This document shows, piece by piece, positions 1 through 6,900 of a stretch of 10,850 nucleotides of DNA. The position numbers were made by a program, and so were the translations under genes. The DNA lies in assembly GCA_900543525.1 (NCBI GenBank), contig UQRS01000070.1, forward strand, positions 1 to 10,850, written 5' to 3'. Below the pieces are notes generated by a model, which was not told where the DNA came from, did no database searches, and saw only the letters and a program-made list of their open reading frames with translations. Origin of the DNA: an uncultured Oscillospiraceae bacterium (GTDB lineage Bacteria; Bacillota; Clostridia; Oscillospirales; Acutalibacteraceae). The first letter of the stretch is position 1; each line of letters starts with the position of its first letter.

Positions 1-612
1 CCTGTCGCGTACCTTATCGGGAACCATGTCCCCGTCCATCGCCAGCTTGTCCGCTTCCTTCTTGCGGATGAGATAATCGACGCCGTAAAGCGCCACGCGG
101 CGGTAATCCCCGACGATACGGCCGCGGCCGTAGGTGTCGGGCAGACCCGTGAGAATATGCGCCGAACGCGCCGCGCGCATTTCGGGCGTATAGGCCGAAT
201 AAACGCCGTCGTTATGCGTTTTTCTGTATTTGGTGAAGATCTCCTTTACCTGGGGATCGAGCGTATAGCCGTACATATTGAGCGCCTCTTCGGACATGCG
301 GATGCCGCCGAAGGGGATGACGGCGCGGCGAAGCGGCGCGTCGGTCTGCAGACCGACGATCTGCTCCAGCTCTTTGTCGATATAGCCGGCCGGGTGCGCC
401 GTGATGGTCGAAATCCGGTGGTTGTCGATGTCGAGCACGCCGCCGGCCTTTTTCTCCTCGGCCAGAAGGTCGGTCACCTTCCTCCACAAGGCGGCCGTGC
501 GCTCGGTCGGCGGGGCAAGAAAGCTGTCGTCCCCGGTATAGGGGGTGTAATTCAGGTTGATAAAATCCCGCACGTCGATTGTCCGATTCCAGTTGCCCTT
601 TTTAAAATCCAT
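1..612 (-). CDS. pflB: Pyruvate formate-lyase (formate C-acetyltransferase), N-terminal part, truncated by window edge
   Basis: Encodes the first 204 residues of the glycyl-radical enzyme that converts pyruvate and CoA to acetyl-CoA and formate in the anaerobic cytoplasm. The protein starts MDFKKGNWNRTIDVRDFINL and carries family landmarks seen in PflB: NYTPYTGDDSFL near residue 21, TITAHPAGYIDKELEQIVGL near 69, IPFGGIRM near 98, FTKYRKTHNDGVY near 125 and TGLPDTYGRGRIVGDYRRVA near 154. PflB is usually about 750 residues, so roughly three quarters, including the active-site cysteines and the C-terminal radical glycine, lie outside the window. The start at 612 is set by the GGAGGAG ribosome binding site (complement of 620-626), 7 nt upstream. 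A nearer ATG at 619 is out of frame. The gene is divergent from the small gene at 846. The activase gene pflA, often adjacent, is not in view. The family call is secure from the sequence alone. Confidence 0.97.
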   Translation of the reverse strand, partial: MDFKKGNWNRTIDVRDFINLNYTPYTGDDSFLAPPTERTAALWRKVTDLLAEEKKAGGVLDIDNHRISTITAHPAGYIDKELEQIVGLQTDAPLRRAVIPFGGIRMSEEALNMYGYTLDPQVKEIFTKYRKTHNDGVYSAYTPEMRAARSAHILTGLPDTYGRGRIVGDYRRVALYGVDYLIRKKEADKLAMDGDMVPDKVRDR

Positions 613-739
613 ACCGCATCTCCTCCAAATCGTTTGACCCTTTTCGCGTCGGAAAAATCGGGGTTTTGCTCCTCTTTTCCGGCACAGCGTTGCCCTTATT
701 TTTCCCCGCGTTTTTTAAGATTATCATTTTTTCTCCCAA

Positions 740-755
740 TTATTTTTACAAATAA
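740..755. promoter_or_regulatory. AT-rich inverted repeat upstream of pflB, possible operator
   Basis: On the minus strand this reads TTATTTGTAAAAATAA, a 6-bp inverted repeat around 4 nt. It lies about 130 bp upstream of pflB in the divergent region shared with the small gene at 846. Genes for anaerobic fermentation in Firmicutes are often controlled by Rex or CRP/FNR-type regulators that bind 14-18 bp palindromes, but this sequence matches neither consensus well. I found no convincing -35/-10 pair for pflB; weak AT-rich candidates lie between about 700 and 755. This is a low-confidence site. Confidence 0.2.
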
Positions 756-845
756 AGCGGCGGCAATCTGAAAAAATAATTGTGTGGAATCGCGCGAAAA
801 GGCGCGCGGCCATACATTATTTTTTTAAAAAAGGAGGGTTTTGCA

Positions 846-1025
846 GTGCATCATAACGGTATGAATTTTGTCAAGGGTGTCGGCACGGGACTGGCCGCCG
901 GCATGGTGGTGGCCGCTGTCGGCGGCTCGATGATGAAGAACAAAAAGAATCTGAAAAAAAGCGCCGGAAAAGCCGCCCGCGCGGTCAGCGATATTCTGGA
1001 CGACGTGCAGTATATGCTGAAATAA
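846..1025 (+). CDS. Small glycine-rich, probably membrane-associated protein (59 aa), function unknown
   Basis: A 59-residue protein, MHHNGMNFVKGVGTGLAAGM followed by VVAAVGGSMM, then a lysine-rich stretch and an amphipathic tail ending in DVQYMLK. Residues about 9-29 form a short hydrophobic segment with GxxxG-like glycine spacing (glycine-zipper style), followed by a basic KNKKNLKKS stretch. This suits a single membrane-inserted helix with a cytoplasmic basic/helical tail, loosely like YtxH-type small proteins. The GTG at 846 is chosen because a strong AAGGAGG (831-837) lies 8 nt upstream. An in-frame ATG at 861 is too far from that site, and the longer open frame from 780 would place the ribosome binding site inside the gene. 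The gene is single and divergent from pflB, with a small GC-rich hairpin in its leader near 791-806. Coding status rests on the ribosome binding site and plausible composition. I do not know its function. Confidence 0.7.
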   Translation: MHHNGMNFVKGVGTGLAAGMVVAAVGGSMMKNKKNLKKSAGKAARAVSDILDDVQYMLK

Positions 1026-1140
1026 CGCCTTTGCGACGGCTCCCCATTTTTTTCGACAGGCCTTCGTTTCCGGCGCCGGCGTTCCCGTTTTGGGGAAAGG
1101 CGCTATGCGGCCTCAGCCGGAGAAATAAGCCCACCCGCAG

Positions 1141-1175
1141 AAAAAAAGCAGCCCTGCGAAAAAACGCAGGGCTGC
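1141..1175 (-). terminator. Intrinsic terminator of the queT-DUF554 unit
   Basis: A perfect 11-bp stem, GCAGCCCTGCG (1148-1158) and CGCAGGGCTGC (1165-1175), encloses an A6 loop. On the minus strand it is followed at once by seven T residues (complement of 1141-1147). On the plus strand no T tract follows, so it works for leftward transcription only. It lies about 150 nt past the DUF554 stop codon. The wider gap 1026-1328 holds no credible gene. I saw no clear terminator for the plus-strand gene ending at 1025. An isolated TATAAT hexamer sits at 1303-1298 on the minus strand without a -35 partner. Confidence 0.9.
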
Positions 1176-1328
1176 CGAAATTTCCGGATTTACAAAAAAA
1201 GCTTTATAAAAAACTTTGCGGCAGAAACGACCTTATGCAGTCTTATCTGACCCGTCCGGCATACGAGCCGCCGCAGAAGTCTCCGCAGCCGCGGCCTATT
1301 ATAACTCCGTGCGGCGAAAGGCTTCCTC

Positions 1329-2057
1329 TCACCCGAGCAGAGCGGAGATGCCGTGCCAGACCGGCGGAATCAGCAGCGCCGGCAGGAGATTGCCGGCCTT
1401 GATCCGTTTTCCGAAGGTCAGGTTGATCCCAATGGCAAAAACCAGCACCGATCCCACCAGCGAGAGGTCGGCCAGCAGCGCGTCGCTGACAAGCGGGGCG
1501 ATCAGCCGGGCGGCTATGGTCAGCGCCCCCTGATAAATCCCGAGCGGAAGCGCGGCAAACAGCACGCCGACGCCCAGCGTTCCGGCGAACACCATCGAAA
1601 TGACCCCGTCCAGCAGCGCCTTGGTATAGAGGAGGGTGGGGTCGCCGAGCAGGCCGTCATTGAACGCGCCGACCACCGCCATCGCACCGACGCAGATCAC
1701 CAGCGTGTTGGTCACAAACCCCTCGGAAAAGCGGCCGCCGAGCCTTCCCATCTTCTTTTGCAGAAAATTGCCGAGCTGCTCCATCCGATCCTCAATCCGC
1801 ACCCACTCACCGAGCAGGCCGCCCAGCGTCAGCGCGCAGATGAGCAAAAGCGGACTGCCGGAGGAAAGGCGTCCATCCTCCCCCACAAGGAGCAGGCCGG
1901 ACATCGCCCCGGCCGCCCCGATAAAGAAAACGGCGAGGCCGTTTGCCTTCATCAAAATATCCGAAAAGCGGGGGCGCAGCGCCGATTTTATCAATAAACC
2001 CAGTCCGCCTCCGGCCAGGACGGCTGCCGCGTTGACCAGGGCGCCTGTCCCGATCAC
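1329..2057 (-). CDS. DUF554 family integral membrane protein
   Basis: A 242-residue very hydrophobic protein beginning (GTG as M)IGTGALVNAAAVLAGGGLG, which matches the typical N-terminus of DUF554 (PF04474; relatives of E. coli YqgA and B. subtilis YdfK). Other family-like stretches are KANGLAVFFIGAAGAMSG, LTLGGLLGEWVRIEDRMEQLG, NTLVICVGAMAVVGAFNDGL and a C-terminal INLTFGKRIKAGNLLPALLI. Several membrane segments are evident along most of the length. The biochemical role of DUF554 is not established. The start at 2057 fits the family's N-terminus and has a modest AGAGGG site a few nt upstream. The longer open frame to 2228 would overlap queT heavily and add a non-family sequence. It lies 16 bp downstream of queT, so co-transcription is likely, ending at the terminator at 1141-1175. 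Whether it has any link to queuosine salvage is unknown. Confidence 0.9.
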   Translation of the reverse strand: MIGTGALVNAAAVLAGGGLGLLIKSALRPRFSDILMKANGLAVFFIGAAGAMSGLLLVGEDGRLSSGSPLLLICALTLGGLLGEWVRIEDRMEQLGNFLQKKMGRLGGRFSEGFVTNTLVICVGAMAVVGAFNDGLLGDPTLLYTKALLDGVISMVFAGTLGVGVLFAALPLGIYQGALTIAARLIAPLVSDALLADLSLVGSVLVFAIGINLTFGKRIKAGNLLPALLIPPVWHGISALLG

Positions 2058-2073
2058 GCAAATCCCTCTTTTT

Positions 2074-2583
2074 TTATGAGAACATATAATCTTTCGCGCC
2101 CGACCGTTCAATCGCAAGATAGAGCGGCAGCCCCAGCAGATAGCAAACCACCAGTTCGCCCAGCCCGACCTCCAGCGCAGCCAGGAAAAAGGCCGGCAGA
2201 GAAAAGCCGGTGTCGGCGGTAAAGGCAATCTCCGCCCCGACGATCAGCGCGTTGAAAACGACCGGCGGCAGCGGTGCCAGAATCGGCAGGCCGCAGAGCT
2301 TTACCTTCCGCAACAGCCGGGTGCATATGGCCGCAAGCAGGGTCGCCGCCGTCCCGCAGATAAGGTCGAGCGGATAAGGACTCGCCAGATTGCTGAGGAG
2401 ACAGCCGACCGAAAGCCCCGGGATCGCCGCCGATGTGAATACCGGCAGGATGGTCAGCGCCTCCGAAAAGCGGAACTGAATCTGGCCGTAGGCCAGCCCA
2501 ACTGCTCCGGCGACATAGGTGAGTGCGGCGTAGATGGCGGCGATCAGCGCGCCGCGCACGACCGCCTTGGTAGATTGCTTCAT
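2074..2583 (-). CDS. queT: QueT family queuosine-precursor transporter (ECF S component)
   Basis: A 169-residue membrane protein of the QueT family (PF06177, COG4708). It is the substrate-binding S component thought to work with a shared energy-coupling factor module to import queuosine precursors such as preQ1 for tRNA modification. The diagnostic stretch is YGQIQFRFSEALTILPVFTS (near residue 33), followed by AAIPGLSVGCLLSNLASPYP and DLICGTAATLLAAI. Five or six hydrophobic segments span the protein, and length fits the family. The ATG at 2583 is supported by GAAGGA (complement of 2598-2593), 9 nt upstream. It heads a two-gene unit with the DUF554 gene. A leader of about 130 nt with strong secondary structure separates promoter and start codon. 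Because queT genes are classic targets of preQ1 riboswitches, that leader is probably regulatory. No ECF ATPase or T-component genes are nearby; they are expected elsewhere as a shared module. Confidence 0.93.
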   Translation of the reverse strand: MKQSTKAVVRGALIAAIYAALTYVAGAVGLAYGQIQFRFSEALTILPVFTSAAIPGLSVGCLLSNLASPYPLDLICGTAATLLAAICTRLLRKVKLCGLPILAPLPPVVFNALIVGAEIAFTADTGFSLPAFFLAALEVGLGELVVCYLLGLPLYLAIERSGAKDYMFS

Positions 2584-2712
2584 GATTTTGTTTCCTTCTT
2601 TCGTAGTTTTCTTTTAGGTCAGGATTTTGCGAACTGACCGTAAGCTGACGGGGGCGCGAACCTTAGCACTCGGAAGTTTGCCGCCCGAAAGCCTAACGCG
2701 AAAACGCGTTAC
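2584..2712 (-). promoter_or_regulatory. Structured 5' leader of queT, candidate preQ1 riboswitch (class III-like?)
   Basis: Reading the minus strand from the inferred start site near 2712, four paired elements are visible. A 7-bp hairpin TAACGCG/CGCGTTA (2711-2694) has a T4 loop. A GGGCG/CGCCC stem (2686-2682 with 2656-2652) contains an inner AACTT/AGGTT pairing. A GGTCAG/CTGACC hairpin (2639-2634 with 2622-2617) follows. A long-range complement, CTTTCG (2691-2686) with CGAAAG (2603-2598), abuts the Shine-Dalgarno GAAGGA. Folding could therefore control ribosome access. The downstream gene is a known preQ1-riboswitch target and the tail is A-rich, as in preQ1 aptamers. The sequence does not match the short class I or the class II consensus as I remember them. 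Class III, described from Faecalibacterium and relatives, is the best guess, but I cannot confirm the conserved positions by eye. Confidence 0.5.
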
Positions 2713-2718
2713 CACGAT

Positions 2719-2747
2719 ATTATAAGCCGGTCTGCGAAAAAAGTAAA
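2719..2747 (-). promoter_or_regulatory. Promoter of the queT-DUF554 unit
   Basis: On the minus strand TTTACT (2747-2742), a 17-bp spacer and a perfect TATAAT (2724-2719) form a good vegetative sigma-factor promoter. Transcription should start near 2712, just before the first leader hairpin. It is back-to-back with the plus-strand promoter at 2756-2784. Confidence 0.75.
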
Positions 2748-2755
2748 GTTTCATA

Positions 2756-2784
2756 TTTACCGTCCTTCAAAAATATGATACAAT
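2756..2784 (+). promoter_or_regulatory. Promoter of the UPF0145 gene
   Basis: TTTACC (2756-2761), a 17-bp spacer and TACAAT (2779-2784) form a plausible vegetative promoter with start near 2791. Its -35 box is only 8 bp from the -35 box of the divergent queT promoter. This gives an inverted GTAAA/TTTAC arrangement at 2743-2760. Confidence 0.65.
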
Positions 2785-2793
2785 GGATAAAAC

Positions 2794-2914
2794 AAGCGGG
2801 ATACCATGCCCGCTTTGCCTTTATTGATACTGCTGATCCGGCCGACGGGAAAAGGGGACTCTCCCTGCCCTTCGGCCATGTCTGCGTATTCCGGTTTCTT
2901 AACGCCGGAATGCG
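2794..2914 (+). promoter_or_regulatory. Structured 5' leader with three hairpins before the UPF0145 gene
   Basis: The transcript from about 2791 contains three consecutive hairpins. The first is AAGCGGG/CCCGCTT (2794-2800 with 2809-2815). The second is GGCCGA/TCGGCC (2840-2845 with 2872-2877), which encloses a further GGGA/TCCC pairing. The third is ATTCCGG/CCGGAAT (2888-2894 with 2905-2911), extendable to 10 bp including one G-U pair. The last ends 4 nt before the GGGGAG ribosome binding site. No T tract follows the first two, so these are not clear terminators. I do not recognise a known riboswitch or protein-binding leader. Confidence 0.4.
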
Positions 2915-2929
2915 GAAAGGGGAGTTTTT

Positions 2930-3256
2930 ATGATCGTGACCACCACCCCCTCGGTCGAGGGGAAAAGCATCGCCGAGTACCGCGGCATCGTCTGCGGCGA
3001 GGTGATCGCCGGCGTCAATTTCGTCAAGGATTTTATGGCCGGCATGTCCAACTTTTTCGGCGGCCGCTCCAACGATTATGAGGAAGAGCTGATCCGGGCC
3101 AGAGAGGCCGCTCTGGCCGAGATGACCCAGCGTGCCGCCGCAGTCGGCGCCGACGCCGTTCTCGGCGTGGATATTGATTATGAGGTGCTCGGCGCGAACA
3201 ACGGCATGCTGATGGTGACCGCCTCCGGCACGGCGGTTACCCTGTGCGCAAAGTAA
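2930..3256 (+). CDS. UPF0145 (YbjQ / DUF74) family protein
   Basis: A 108-residue soluble protein of the YbjQ/UPF0145 family (PF01906, named putative heavy-metal-binding domain by sequence annotation rather than firm biochemistry). Family hallmarks are the N-terminal MIVTTTPSVEGKSIAEYRGI, the GVNFVKDFMAGMSNFFGGRS segment near residue 28, EEELIRAREAALAEMTQRAA near 51, and a C-terminal core GADAVLGVDIDYE followed by MLMVTASGTAV. Length equals the family norm of about 100-110 residues, so the gene is complete. The ATG at 2930 has GGGGAG (2919-2924) 5 nt upstream. The gene is divergent from queT and follows a structured leader. It lies 84 bp ahead of pth, which could be read through or have its own weak promoter. 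Members form oligomers in known structures, but the physiological role is uncertain. Confidence 0.93.
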   Translation: MIVTTTPSVEGKSIAEYRGIVCGEVIAGVNFVKDFMAGMSNFFGGRSNDYEEELIRAREAALAEMTQRAAAVGADAVLGVDIDYEVLGANNGMLMVTASGTAVTLCAK

Positions 3257-3340
3257 TCCGAAAGGGCGGCCTGTCCTCCCCCTCCGACCGGCTCGACCGT
3301 TTTTCGTACCGAAATAAAAAAGCAAAGGAAATCTGACCGT

Positions 3341-3943
3341 ATGTTTTTAAAAAGAAAGAAAGAATTTTCCGGCAGTTTTGACGCCCTGATCGTCGGGCTG
3401 GGCAACCCCGGCCTGCAATACGAGAATACCCGCCACAACGCCGGCTTCATGGCGATCGACCGGCTGGCGGAAAGCTGCGGCTGCCGGCTGACAAAGCTGA
3501 AATACAAGGCGCTCTACGGCGACTGCACCATCGGGGACCGCCGGGTTCTGCTGGCCAAGCCGCAGACCTACATGAACAATTCGGGGGAGGCGGTGCGCGA
3601 TCTCGCCGCCTTTTACAAGCTGCCGCCCGAGCAGGTGATTTTGCTGTTCGACGACATCTCCCTCGACGTCGGGCGGATCCGCATCCGCCGCAAGGGCAGC
3701 GACGGCGGTCACAACGGGCTGAAAAGCATCTTTTACCTCTGCGGCTCGGACGCCTTTCCCCGGGTGAAAATCGGGGTCGGCGCCAAGCCCTCCCCCGACT
3801 ATGACCTGGCCGACTGGGTACTCTCCCGCTTTAAAAAGGAGGAGGCCGAGCCGCTTTCGTCCGCGCTGGACGCGGCGGTGAAGGCTGCCTCTCTGATCGC
3901 GCAGGGGGAGATTGACCGCGCCATGAATCTGTACAGCAAGTAA
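3341..3943 (+). CDS. pth: Peptidyl-tRNA hydrolase
   Basis: Cytoplasmic enzyme that cleaves the ester bond of peptidyl-tRNAs dropped from ribosomes, recycling tRNA. The 200-residue protein has the complete Pth motif set: LIVGLGNPGLQYENTRHNAG with Asn22 and catalytic His32 (E. coli Asn10 and His20), KPQTYMNNSG with substrate-binding Asn79, FDDISLDVGRIRIRRKGSDG with Asp105 (E. coli Asp93), and GGHNGLKS containing Asn125. It carries about 12 extra residues at the N-terminus relative to E. coli, mostly basic (MFLKRKKEFSGS), and no alternative in-frame start lies closer to the core. AAAGGA at 3324-3329 is 11 nt from the ATG, an adequate but slightly long spacing. A weak TCGACC-16-TAAAAA promoter candidate (3293-3320) lies in the 84-bp gap before it. 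The mfd start codon follows 15 nt after the stop codon. The pth-mfd pair is a common Firmicute arrangement. Confidence 0.97.
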   Translation: MFLKRKKEFSGSFDALIVGLGNPGLQYENTRHNAGFMAIDRLAESCGCRLTKLKYKALYGDCTIGDRRVLLAKPQTYMNNSGEAVRDLAAFYKLPPEQVILLFDDISLDVGRIRIRRKGSDGGHNGLKSIFYLCGSDAFPRVKIGVGAKPSPDYDLADWVLSRFKKEEAEPLSSALDAAVKAASLIAQGEIDRAMNLYSK

Positions 3944-3958
3944 AGTTTGAGGTGTATG

Positions 3959-6900
3959 ATGGACTTTCCGATTTTCTGGATGAAAAACCTCCGCGACTAT
4001 CGCACGGTGAAGGCCGCGGTCGAAAACGGCCGCCTGCCGGCTGCGCTCAGCGGCCTTTCACATATTCACAAGGCGCTGCTGATCGCCACCCTCGTCCGCG
4101 ACACCGGCCGCACCGCCCTCGTCGTCGCGTCGGAGGAGGGGGAGGCCACCCGCCTGTCGGAGGATCTGGCGGCACTGGACATTCCGGCGCAGGTCTATCC
4201 CGAGCGGGATTTTACCTTCCGCAGCATCGCCACCCGCTCGCGTGAATATGAACAAAGACGGCTTTCCACCCTCTCCGCCATGCTGGAGGGGGATTACGGC
4301 GTTGTGCTCTGCTCGGCGGCCGCCGCGGCGCAGTACACCCTACCGCCCCACGAGCTGTATACCCGCAGCTTTACCCTTCGCCCCGGAGACGTCCTTTCGG
4401 TGGAGGAGGCGGTCGACCGCCTCCTCCGCGCGGGCTACACAAGGGCGGAGCAGGTTGACGGCCCCGGCCAGTTCGCGCTGCGCGGAGGGATTCTCGACCT
4501 CTTTCCGCCGCAGGCCGCCTTCCCCGTCCGGATGGAGTTCTGGGGAGACGAGATCGACTCGATGGCCGAGTTTGAGCCCGAAAGCCAGCGCCGGCGGGAG
4601 GCGCTGGAGGCCGTCCGGGTCACCCCCGCGGCCGAAATCGTCTACGGCGGGTACGACGCGCTGGCCGACCGGATAGAGGCGCTCCTCCACCAAAACAAAA
4701 AGCTCCCCGACAAGGCAAGGGAGCGGCTCTGCGCCGACATTGACGCGCTGCGGTCGGGCGTCGGGGTGGCGGACGACCGCTATCTGCGCTATGTTTATGA
4801 CCGGCCGGCGACCCTCTTCGACTATGCCGAGGACGCCCTCCTCTTCGTGAGCGAAACCGCCCGGGTAAAGGAAAAGATGCAGAACGCCCTCTGGCAGCAG
4901 GGGGAGGATGTCACCGCCCTGCTTGCCGACGGCTGCCTGTGGGAGGGGAACACTGAGTTTTCGCTGGATCTTGGCGGATTGTTCTCTCGCTTCGAGCAGG
5001 GGGGCGCGCTGTTTATGGAGAATTTTCCCGGCGGCAGCTACGATCTGCCGATCCGCGCGACCGTCGGCTTCAACCTCAAGCAGTTCTCCCTCTGGGGCGG
5101 CGCGTTGGAGGTTCTGTGCGAGGACCTCTCGACCGAAAACGGCCGCCAGGTCAGCGTCGTGCTGGCCGGAGGAGAAAAGGCTGCCGTCCTGCTGAGTGAG
5201 GAGCTGCGGCGAAACGGCATTCCGGCAACCTATGCGACTGAGGTGCCCTTCGGCGCAGAATCGGGGGTCTATGTCTGTCCCGGGGGGCTGTCGGCCGGCT
5301 TCGAGCTGCCCGAGCTGGGGTTCACCCTCTACTCTCAGGGGCGGGGCGGGAACAAGCTTGCAAAATTCCGCGGCAAGCGCAAGAAAAACGCTAAAGAGAT
5401 CGGCTCGATCGAGGAGCTGAAAAACGGCGACTATGTCGTGCACGCCGCACACGGCATCGGCGTGTTCGAGGGGATCGAGCAGATCACGGCCGGCGGCATC
5501 ACCAAGGATTACATCCGCATCCGCTATGCCGGAAAGGACGTGCTTTTTGTCCCGGTCACCCAGCTTGACCTCGTCTCCAAATACATCGGCGCCGCAACCG
5601 AGGAGGGGCATGTCCGCCTCCACAAGCTGGGCGGCGAGCAGTGGCAAAAAACCAAGTCGCGGGTAAAAAAGGCGGTCAAGGTCATGGCCAAGGAGCTGAT
5701 CGCCCTCTATGCCAAACGGATGAACGAGCCGGGCTATGCATTCTCTCCCGACACCGACATGCAAAACGACTTCGAGCGCCGGTTCGAGTATGCCGAGACG
5801 GAGGATCAGCTTCGCTGCGCCGCCGAAATCAAGCAGGATATGGAGCGGCCGGTGCCGATGGATCGTCTGCTCTGCGGCGACGTCGGCTTCGGCAAAACCG
5901 AGGTAGCTCTGCGCGCCGCCTTCAAATGCATCGCCGACGGCAAGCAGTGCGCCATCCTTGTGCCGACCACCATCCTTGCCTGGCAGCATTATCAGACGGC
6001 GCTCCGCCGGATGGACGGCCTGCCGGTCAGCGTCGACCTGCTCTCCCGCTTCCGCTCCCCCTCTCAGCAGGAGAAAACCATCAAGGCCGTCCGCTGCGGC
6101 AACGTCGACCTGCTGATCGGCACCCACCGCCTGATCTCCAAAGATGTCGAGTTCAAGGACCTCGGCCTTGTGATTGTGGATGAGGAGCAGCGGTTCGGCG
6201 TCGCGCAGAAGGAAAAGCTCAAGGAGCGGTACCCGCACATAGATGTGCTGACCCTCTCGGCCACGCCGATTCCCCGCACCCTCAACATGGCCATGTCGGG
6301 GCTGCGGGACATGTCCTCTATTGACGAGGCGCCCGGCGACCGCTTCCCGGTGCAGACCTATGTGCTGGAGCAGGACAACGGCATTCTTTTGGACGCGATT
6401 CAGAAGGAGCTGCGCCGGGGCGGACAGGTCTACTACCTCCACAACCGGGTGGAGAGCATCGACGCCACTGCCGCCCGGCTGAACATCCTGCTGCCCGACT
6501 GCCGCATCGCGGTCGCCCACGGCCAGATGAGTGAGGAGGAGCTTTCCCGCGTGTGGGAGCGGCTTCTTGAGCATGAGATTGACCTGCTGGTCTGCACGAC
6601 CATTATCGAAACCGGCATTGACGTGCAAAACGCCAACACTCTGATTATCGAGGACGCCGACCGGATGGGGCTGGCTCAGCTGCATCAGCTCCGCGGACGG
6701 GTCGGGCGCTCTACCCGCCGGGCCTACGCCTACCTCTGCTACCGCAAGGGCAAGGCGCTCTCCGACATCGCCACCAAGCGGCTGGAGGCGGTGCGGGAAT
6801 ACACCGAGTTCGGCTCGGGCTTCAAAATCGCCATGCGCGATCTGGAGATCCGGGGCGCCGGCAACATCCTCGGCGGGGAGCAGCACGGCCAGATGGAAGC

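Noticed and set aside
157..771. 204-codon plus-strand open frame over the start of pflB
   Set aside because: The opposite strand encodes clear PflB motifs. The plus frame lacks a ribosome binding site and family resemblance.
2806..2865. Possible hydrophobic leader peptide (MPALPLLILLIRP) in the UPF0145 leader
   Set aside because: No ribosome binding site before its ATG, which sits in the loop of a hairpin. The frame simply runs on out of frame into the main gene, so attenuation by translation is not supported.
2720..3325. 201-codon minus-strand open frame over the UPF0145 gene
   Set aside because: Antisense to a recognised family and reaches into the queT promoter; no ribosome binding site.
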